From the NCBI RefSeq assembly GCF_947507565.1, contig NC_089175.1, positions 6,437,733-6,501,732 of the forward strand: DNA of 64,000 nucleotides. Direction: 5' to 3'. The notes below the pieces were generated by a model. That model was given only the letters and a program-made list of their open reading frames with translations. It did no database searches and was not told the DNA's origin. Both the position numbers and the translations under genes were made by a program. Numbering within the stretch: the stretch's first letter is position 1; the number at the start of each line of letters is the position of its first letter. Of this stretch, positions 57,101 through 64,000 are shown one piece after another. This stretch comes from Oscarella lobularis (lineage: Eukaryota > Porifera > Homoscleromorpha > Homosclerophorida > Oscarellidae).

Positions 57101-57694
57101 GCTTCCGAGTCTAATTTAAACGTTTGCGAGCAGCTGTCTATTGCCATGGATATGACGTCAGGTATTTCGTATCTTCATCAGATTCGTCCTCGTCCCTACG
57201 TCCACGGCGACATCCGTCCATCCAACATTCTCGTAACAAAGGATATGAAGGGTAAAGTGGGCGACTTGGGAACGGCTCATCTGATTGAGAGTTCTCTGTC
57301 TGCTGGCCCCGTCAGTGAGCAATACCTCGCTCCGGAAAGGAAGCGTCCTCCTGAAGGCACTGCCACTTTGAGCACGTTGCCTAGTGACGTGTACAGCGTT
57401 GGCGTGTCTTTGATTGAAATCTTTACGGGAAAGAAACCCGCTTCTCAATTGAGGCGCACTCAATTGGATGCTCTTGCCAATCGTCCAAATCTATTTAAAC
57501 TTTGCTCTAGCTTAATTGATTGTTATCCAGTTAATAGACCCTCAGCACAGGAATGCTTTGATGCGTTGAAGACTGAATTTCGTAGCAGTCAAAGTCATTT
57601 ATTAGCGCTTGGGCTTTTTCCAACGACTCGGCTTGTAAAGGGAGTGTTTGGTAAAGACGGTCACAGAGTACAACTCTCAGGTTCTTTTTATTAA
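54198..57694 (+). CDS. Kelch-repeat / coiled-coil / TKL-type protein kinase
   Basis: Proposed exons: 54198 to about 54846 (end uncertain), 55356-55504, 55550-55732, 55781-55931, 55984-56269, 56317-56358, 56419-56472, 56524-56610, 56661-56815 and 56868-57694. The first four encode Kelch blades (LYLFGGYDGL, MVMFGGD, CLLVGGCFDRKTNSDNVYVLD). A Ser/Glu-rich linker follows, then coiled-coil exons all joined in phase 2 with repeating EELAS...EEIASVR. The kinase has GSGAFASVSVG, VAVK, HGDIRPSN (HRD position), GDLG (DFG position), YLAPER and SDVYSVGVSLIEI. The essential Lys and Asp are present, so activity is likely. The Arg of HRD and Phe of DFG are replaced, as in some TKL kinases. Kelch would bind a partner and the kinase would signal. 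Start codon could lie in an earlier exon. Confidence 0.85.
54912..55277. mobile_element. Possible inverted-repeat element in the first intron of the Kelch kinase gene
   Basis: gggaatgcc...gtgagttagaacga at 54914-54961 is repeated in reverse complement at about 55230-55273 with about 80 percent identity. The interior is unrelated to the gene. I find no target duplication, so the exact ends are unsure. Confidence 0.5.
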
Positions 57695-58296
57695 TTGTGG
57701 TGTTTTAGTGCTTCGCCGTTTGTATTTGACGATGTTATTTCCTTTTTTAAAAGTTTTTTATGTGTTTGCGAATGTAGGCCTTCTCTTTAGATAAAGGTAA
57801 CTCTCGGTGGCACCAAATTAGTTGCAGCGTCGATGGCGTACAATAGCAAATATTGAGCTTCTACAAAAGCGTAAAAACTGATTGTTTTTATTTACAGAAA
57901 TTGTCATTGAATCTCTCTGCTGCGAAATTATGAGCAATCTTTTTGACCTTTCTCTGTATATCTAGCTAATCGTCTTGTGCCTAAACCAACTGACCATAAG
58001 CATTATAGCCACGTACAGTGATGCTAATAATCAATTTATTTGGTTGAATTTTGCAATACTTTTTAGGATTGTCCTGCAGTATCACCTTGTGGGGTCAATA
58101 CATGCTCTCAAGCGTTATAGAAACACTTTATTTCTCATATTTCTGTAGAGCTCCGGAAAAGACAAAAGGAAGTAAAATCATTAGCTATGTTGATCCAAAC
58201 GACTGACCTTGATTCTCGTGCACAACAGATCCGGGCAACGGCTATGTAACTAACATCCGTTCGGGTGAAACAACCTGTCCATGCATGGAAACGCCT
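57695..58296. other. Intergenic, nothing recognised
   Basis: AT-rich spacer after the kinase gene. No exon, repeat or RNA gene is supported. Confidence 0.4.
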
Positions 58297-58494
58297 ATAA
58301 AAATTGCTCTTAATTAAATAGCTAAATAGGGACAGGGAAGCGCCGTCTAGCTGACTAACAAGAACCCAGGAGACTGACGATGTCTAAATTTCCGCATCTG
58401 AGACATTCTGAAAGGAAGCGTTTACTGAGATACTGGATCGATGCTCTGACTCATTCAAGATTGCCATATGGGATCGATTTTCGATCATGTGAGC
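58296..58494 (+). CDS. Orphan first exon with TATA box
   Basis: cctataaaaattg near 58295 and ATG at 58380 give MSKFPHLRHSERKRLLRYWI and 18 further codons up to a strong donor (caa/gtgagt at 58495). No downstream exon is found before the PDZ relic at 58742, so this looks like a gene start cut off by the duplication. The product is unrecognised and basic. Confidence 0.35.
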
Positions 58495-58741
58495 AAGTGA
58501 GTCGAGTAAAGACGTCGCTCTGGTTAATCCGTGTAAATGTGAGAAGTGGGATTCCGCCCTTTGATTCCTTTGCATGGCTTTGTCTTTGTAAGCGAGCCGT
58601 ATTCTATCAACAAGAGATGACTCTCCGGACTCTCCTCACGTTCTGACGCCAGTGTGATCGGTAGCGTTCGGATTAAAAAACCTTCTCTCCAATTTATAGA
58701 CACTCACAGCCAGTTGACTCCCTGAATTGACTAGGGGAAGC

Positions 58742-60050
58742 CGGGGAAGCGCGTTAGCAGATACTTTTTTGCCCGTCGCGCTCCAAGACGACGTTCTCAT
58801 TCGCTTCAGTTGAATTGACATTCACGACACCGTCCCGCAAAGATATCTCGAGACGGGGACCCCGTCTCGTCCGAAGAGAGATGCAAGAGAGCACGGGGGG
58901 AAGCGATCTCGTCTTTCCGTTCCATTCGAAAGGCAAAGAAGAGCGACGTTCTCTCGTCGAACGAACGGTGACAATCGTTCGAGACGAATCGTCGGGCCGC
59001 GGATACGGATTGACCGTGAGCGGAGATAATCCAGTTTTCGTTCAATTTAGGAAAGAGAATGGCAGAGCGAATCTAGCGATAGGTTCTTTTTGTTTAGGCG
59101 GATCTTCTGGACCTTCAATCAGAAGGTCGAATTCTTCGTGACGTCATCCTCATGATAGAGCTGGACACATTCACGTTGTTCAACTCATCAAAGGCGAGTT
59201 TCAATTACTTTACAATTTTTTTGATTTATTTATTTTCTGCAATTATAGCTGCGAAAATTGTGAATCTTCGTTTGACGAGTTCCTCGCCTTTGCCGGGAAG
59301 AGTCGAAACAGCGAAGAACAGTGAGCTTGAAGAAAAATTTCCTATTAATTATTTGACGTCAACGCTTTTTGTTTTGTGGAGAACAATTCGCAGGATTACG
59401 TTTCTGTACAGAGGAATTTTGCCAGTGTGACATGGGACAATTGAACGAATGCTACATAAAGAGCAACAAGTCTGTAAATAGCCTAACCATCACCTTGGCG
59501 GTTTAATAATTGACTTTCTCTAGGATCATTGTGATTAAGATGACAAAAATCCAGATTCAAAATTAGAGAAAGAAGTCACATTGATTAACTTATGATATTT
59601 ATTTTCTATGACTAATATTCCTTACCACTAGATGCTTGAATCAAGTGAACGCATTGAAAAGCTGGAGCAGCAACTGAAAGGAAGCAAAGCCAGAGGAGGA
59701 CAAAGAGATTCGTCTAGTATTCTGCCATCTCGTCTTCACCTCAATAATGACGTCGTCATCTAATAAAGGAGGAACGCCCACATCAAAGCGGAGAAAAGCT
59801 TCAGCTGCTGTAATCCTGATACCCTTCCTAATGCTATCCATTATATTTGGAGTGCTTAGGGAAATCAGTGAATCGTCTCAAGAGTTCTCACCGAGTCACC
59901 GGGGGCGGATCTCACGTCAAAACGGCAACTAATTCGTCCATCGTCATCGTCCACGTCATCTCAGCAGCTGCGTTTATATGCATTGACGATTCCGATTCCG
60001 ATGAGGAGCTTGTGAGATCGACTTGGGATCGATGATGAGATCTATATAGT
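58742..60050 (+). pseudogene. PDZ-gene relic with internal deletions
   Basis: Leader at 58752-58890. The PDZ first exon (about 58900-59045) has its end deleted together with most of the intron. The second exon is reduced to GGSSGPSIR (near 59097). Exons near 59248-59330, 59375-59475 and 59525, and the coiled-coil exon near 59633-59700, persist. From about 59598 it is the second copy of 33523-33960. Confidence 0.65.
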
Positions 60051-60802
60051 TTATCTCGTCGAATGAACGTTGGCAATCGTTCGAGGCGAGTCGTCGAGCC
60101 CGACGGCGAATACGGATTGACCGTGAGCGACGGTACTGAAACAGGATGACGTGCATTAAAACTGGCCGTCGGCCAATATGTCTGTTTTTCTTTAGGCTGA
60201 CCTTACCTCTACTAACGGGAAAAGTGGAGCCAACCCGTAAGCTCGATGAGAGAAAGTAGGAGCACTGTATTAGTACGCATGACGATCTCAAAGGCTATAC
60301 AATGTGACGCGCCTGTCGTGGGTGTGGCGCGCGTGAGGCGAAGTCTCGCCGTGGGAGAAAGGTCAAGGCATTTCCCATTCGTGTGTTGGGATTGAGTGAG
60401 AGAAAACAAATGGTGTAAGAGAAACTCAAATAACGGAAAGTCAGAAGAAAGCCTCAGACGTAGTGTCTCAAGGACGTCAAGTAAGCTATCAATTCCAATG
60501 GGATTCTCCAAATAGAAATGCTACTCAACAACCGCTATCTTATCTCATCTTATCTCACTTCCACTCCTACTGGTATTTCTCAATTCCCCGTGCGCGTTCT
60601 TTGTGACATCACTTTCAACATTCTCCGTGACTAAGCTCCGTCATTATCGCCAAAGTTTTGTATACCAAATACATGAATTGTCCTTCCTGGGATGCGTCAA
60701 ACGATGTGCGCTTTTTTTCAACTCTCGAAGTGCACCAGTCCACGAAGGCACGAAGATGATGAGTCATTGAAATGGAGGAGGTCCACCACTGTGGTGCTAT
60801 TT

Positions 60803-60973
60803 TTTAATCATGATCGCATAGTGAAAGCATCCAAGGTGTCCTTCTGACGGTGAAAGCATTCGTTATCACCGCGCCGCCCCCAATCTCACGCTATAAAGGA
60901 AGGCTTTTCACCGAAGTTCCTCACTCGACGTCAACTGCAAGACAACGCTTTCGTCCGGAGAAAGACTTCCAAC
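60803..60973 (+). promoter_or_regulatory. Promoter of copy F
   Basis: cgcatagtgaaagcatccaa near 60816, TATAAAG at 60892-60898 and CGACGTCAACTGCAAG at 60927-60942, the same layout as copy C. Confidence 0.6.
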
Positions 60974-63900
60974 ATGAGCGATTCTGACAAAGCGCAGCCG
61001 ATAATCCTTCCGTCTTTGGGCAATGAGTTCCAACTTGGACAGTTCTACAACGCTCACACGAACAAGTTCTACGACGGCTTCTCCGCTTGGAAGGCTGAGG
61101 AGGTGGAGAAAACGCAGCGCATCGCCCACAACACGCACACCGAGTTCAACGTGTCGACGAACGACGACGAGCGCAACGAGAAAGCGGGGCTCGACGTCGA
61201 AGGATCCGTTTCGCTCAAGCTCGCTTTCCTTTCTGCTTCGGGCTCCGCAAAGTACTTGAGCGAGACGAAGTCGCACGCGTACGAGGCGCGCGTCGGCGCT
61301 ACGTGCCGGGTGAAGACTCGCGAGAGGTGGATGCCTATGGAGCAGATGATGAACTTGAAGTACGACATGGTGCTCGCGAATCCTGACTTTACTCACTTCG
61401 TCTCGAAAGTCGTTGAAGGCGGCCAAGCCCATCTGTCGTTTAGTAAGAAATGTTCGAGTTCCGAGGAAGAGACGAAGATCAAAGGATCGCTCTCTGGTGC
61501 TCTAAAGACGCTCGTTACCGTCGAGGGTAGTCTCGCTCTGGACAAGAAAGACGCGTTGAAAAAGGAGCAGTCGTCTTGCGAAGTCAAGCTTACATGCGAC
61601 TACGATCCTCCAAATCCAATAGTGACGTTTGCAGATGCAATCGAAGAGGCCGCGCACTTGCCCCAGCGCCTCCAAGGAAAGACGCACACGCTCACTGTGC
61701 ATCTCTTGCCTGTCCATATGCTGGACTCTCGTGCCTTGCGTATTTCCCGATCTCTAGATCAAACGGACATGTCTGACGTGTCAGCTGTACTTGACAATTT
61801 TCAGCAAGCTCGACTGGAACTTGATTACACCAGCAAAGAAGTCGTCAATAAGAAATGGTTTCCCAACATCTACAAGCAAGTGCAGATTGTGGAGAAACAT
61901 CTGAAGGACGCCTACGTCTCTTTTAAGAACGTCTGCACGACAATCCTTCCTCGGCTTCGAAGTGCTCGAGCCATGGACGAAAGCACACAGAAACTGAAAG
62001 CCAAATTGCGAAATGCGATTAAAGAAGCAGAGAATGCAGTAAAAATAGCATGTCATTTTGTAAAAGCGAAAGAGAAGGAGAAGATAGCGATTGACCGCAT
62101 CCTAAAAGAAGCTCATGGACATCAGATAATCAATGACCTGACGAATGAAGTATCGACGAAGTCTCATTGCCTGAGTCTCTCGCTAGCGGCGGTTGACACC
62201 AAGACGCATTGCTCGCAGAAAAAGTTGGGTCGCTGCAAAAAACTGATCACTTCGTGTTTGAGTTCGCCCGCAGCACAAGATGACGTCGACGACGACGACG
62301 ACGACGACGATGACAACGACGACGATGACGATGACGATGACGATGCCGAGTGGTTTGAGAATGACTCTATTGTGCGAAACATTTTCTCAAACCTCGAGAC
62401 CCTAGGAGAAACAAAGAAAATCAACGAAGAGGGAAAGGTGCTTGAAAGTATGAAGTATTGCATCGGTCGCATTGCAAAGATCACGCAACCTCGCAAGATC
62501 GCTGTATCTTGCGGTAATGTCGTGGTGGTGGATGAGCGTGGAATGATACGCGAAGCTTTTTTTCACGGCCAGCCCACTGGCGTCCGCGCAAAGGAGGAGA
62601 AGAAGGAAGAGAAGAAGGAAGAGAAGAAGGAGGAGCTGCCGTTTGTCAGCGTGCAGTGGAACGATGAGAGCCCAGACGATGACATTGCCAAGTGCCGCAT
62701 CACGTTCTGGAAAATCTGTGACGACACCGAGAAGCCTTCTAGCAATGACGAAGATGTTACTCGCCGGAAGAGCCGGCATACAGACGTTAAAATCGTGACT
62801 TCTTCAAAGGTTACCTTTCCGGAAGGGCTCCTAGAAGACGGCTGCTACTACGGCTTGTCTGTCCAGACGCTCTCCAAGTTCGTGGGTTTGTCGCCGTCTT
62901 CGGATGCAGTTGTGCTTCAGACGAGTCGAGCCCCGTCTATCGTGTCTAAGATCGTGGAATTCTACAGAGTCGGTCAAAAGAAGTCTATTCTAAGATCCGG
63001 ATGGGAACTAGACAAAAAGACGAATTTCTTGGTCGTTGGGCGCGAAACAGACAAGAGTTGCACAAGGAGAGACCTTAAGACGGGGAAAGTTGCTGTCGAC
63101 CTGGTTGACGTTATGCCCGAGTATGAACCCTATAATCAGGCTCCGAAAGATGACAAAGATGCAAAAGTCGTACTGATGACGGGTGAAAGCGGTCACGGCA
63201 AGAGCACGCACATCAACGGTTTCTTTAATTGGATCTTCAGAATTTCACCACAGGATCCTATCCGACTTCTACTCGTTGATGACCGCAAGCACAGCGGCCT
63301 GCACTCTGTCACGAAGAAGATCACGGTGTACCGAATTCGGCCTCATGATGGTTGCAGAATCAAAGAGCCGCTCTACCTGATTGACAGTCCTGGTTTCGGC
63401 GATACGGAGGGTATCGAAGCCGACGAGTACGTTGCTCGAACGTACAGGGCGCTCTTCCAGCTTATTACCAAAATTGACTGCGTCGCCCTTGCGATGCGTG
63501 CCACCGAGAATCGTTGCGGTCCAAAGACGAAAGCTGTCCTACACAATATCCTACACCAGTTTGGAAAAAACGTGAAAGACAACATCATAGCGCTACTGAC
63601 GTTTGCTGACGCCGCAAAGCCACCCGCTTTGCTCGCACTCGATGAAGTGAAGGTGCCTTTACATCAGAGCGTCAAGATTAACAACGCTTCATTTGTGTGT
63701 GCTGGCGAAGCGGCAACGTTAGAGTCCAAGCAAGGTGACAGCGAAGAGTTTAATCAGTTATATTGGCGCCTGTACGAAGCCGGAAATGAAAGAATGTTTG
63801 AAGCCATTCAGCACCTCGTGGCTGTTCCTGCAGGACAGAGCGCGAAAGTAACAGAAGAGCGTACGAAGTTGAACGGGCACCTGTCTTTTCTCCGCGGCTC

Positions 63901-64000
63901 CATCATCAATTCTGTAAACCGCGGTAACAAAATCAGCGCTGACTTGGACATCATGAAACTCAGTATCACAGCTCCTCCAAACGCATTAATTCAAGTATCT
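60974..64000 (+). CDS. Stonustoxin-like/GTPase gene, 3' end beyond the window (copy F)
   Basis: Open for 1009 codons from ATG 60974 to the window edge. Contains the SNTX-type N-terminal module, helical region, Asp-run (about 62284-62345), FN3-like domain, GTPase GESGHGKST (near 63184) and G3 DSPGFGDT (near 63382), and stops being visible just before the zinc cluster. Almost identical to copy C but without its stop. The Lys/Glu-rich insert after GVRAKEEK has one more KEEKKE unit than copy C. Same likely role and same uncertainty as copy A. Confidence 0.85.
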   Translation, partial: MSDSDKAQPIILPSLGNEFQLGQFYNAHTNKFYDGFSAWKAEEVEKTQRIAHNTHTEFNVSTNDDERNEKAGLDVEGSVSLKLAFLSASGSAKYLSETKSHAYEARVGATCRVKTRERWMPMEQMMNLKYDMVLANPDFTHFVSKVVEGGQAHLSFSKKCSSSEEETKIKGSLSGALKTLVTVEGSLALDKKDALKKEQSSCEVKLTCDYDPPNPIVTFADAIEEAAHLPQRLQGKTHTLTVHLLPVHMLDSRALRISRSLDQTDMSDVSAVLDNFQQARLELDYTSKEVVNKKWFPNIYKQVQIVEKHLKDAYVSFKNVCTTILPRLRSARAMDESTQKLKAKLRNAIKEAENAVKIACHFVKAKEKEKIAIDRILKEAHGHQIINDLTNEVSTKSHCLSLSLAAVDTKTHCSQKKLGRCKKLITSCLSSPAAQDDVDDDDDDDDDNDDDDDDDDDAEWFENDSIVRNIFSNLETLGETKKINEEGKVLESMKYCIGRIAKITQPRKIAVSCGNVVVVDERGMIREAFFHGQPTGVRAKEEKKEEKKEEKKEELPFVSVQWNDESPDDDIAKCRITFWKICDDTEKPSSNDEDVTRRKSRHTDVKIVTSSKVTFPEGLLEDGCYYGLSVQTLSKFVGLSPSSDAVVLQTSRAPSIVSKIVEFYRVGQKKSILRSGWELDKKTNFLVVGRETDKSCTRRDLKTGKVAVDLVDVMPEYEPYNQAPKDDKDAKVVLMTGESGHGKSTHINGFFNWIFRISPQDPIRLLLVDDRKHSGLHSVTKKITVYRIRPHDGCRIKEPLYLIDSPGFGDTEGIEADEYVARTYRALFQLITKIDCVALAMRATENRCGPKTKAVLHNILHQFGKNVKDNIIALLTFADAAKPPALLALDEVKVPLHQSVKINNASFVCAGEAATLESKQGDSEEFNQLYWRLYEAGNERMFEAIQHLVAVPAGQSAKVTEERTKLNGHLSFLRGSIINSVNRGNKISADLDIMKLSITAPPNALIQVS

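Larger units (their letters stand above)
59598..64000. repeat. Segmental duplication of 33523 to about 38000
   Basis: From tatttattttctatgactaatattc onward the two regions stay alignable through relic, promoter and coding sequence to the window end. Differences are few, plus small indels and the 34151 element present only in the first copy. The distance between them is about 26 kb. Confidence 0.85.

Overview
The window looks like nuclear DNA from an early-branching animal, most likely a sponge. The reasons are an intron-dense style with introns of about 45-60 bp and exact GT/AG phases, metazoan-type Death domains, and immune-like domain combinations (ankyrin-Roc-COR-Death, TIR-NB-ARC-TPR, stonustoxin-type modules with a P-loop GTPase). 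I see no rRNA, tRNA, operons or CRISPR. The species assignment is inference.

Layout. 1-4212: 3' part of an ankyrin-Roc-COR-Death (ROCO) gene. 4.2-7.7 kb: a large inverted duplication of an unrecognised exon, a relic segment and a small glycine-zipper gene on the minus strand. 7768-11664: single-exon stonustoxin-like/GTPase gene (copy A). 12415-17151: second ankyrin-ROCO-Death gene, complete. 17.3-18.2 kb: palindromic hAT-like element. 19337-22430: TIR-NB-ARC-TPR gene, followed by a truncated paralogue at 23.6-25.5 kb. 26.4-28.1 kb: first large relic of a PDZ/coiled-coil gene. 28660-29336: transposon with 182-bp inverted ends, inserted at the start codon of a chimaeric gene (29340-33214) that joins the stonustoxin-like N-terminal module to Roc-COR-Death (copy B). 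33.5-39.0 kb: duplicated PDZ-gene relic plus stonustoxin-like copy C, which has an early stop. 40466-43964 minus: a third ROCO-Death gene without ankyrins. 45.6-46.1 kb: copy D, a decayed GTPase fragment. 48390-52154: copy E, intact. 54198-57694: Kelch/coiled-coil/TKL-type kinase gene. 59.6-64.0 kb: a near-identical second copy of the 33.5-39 kb segment, carrying copy F, which runs off the window.

How it fits together. Three families recur: the stonustoxin-like GTPase genes (A-F), the Roc-COR-Death genes and the TIR-NB-ARC genes. All belong to classes of multidomain P-loop switch proteins used for sensing and death signalling, so the region reads as a birth-and-death cluster of candidate innate-immune receptors. 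The duplication unit appears to be a stonustoxin-like gene plus a dead PDZ-domain gene fragment. Several short inverted-repeat transposons sit exactly inside the duplicated units and give datable empty/filled site pairs. The strongest novelty is copy B, where the N-terminal module of one family has been joined, inside an exon, to the GTPase-Death engine of another.
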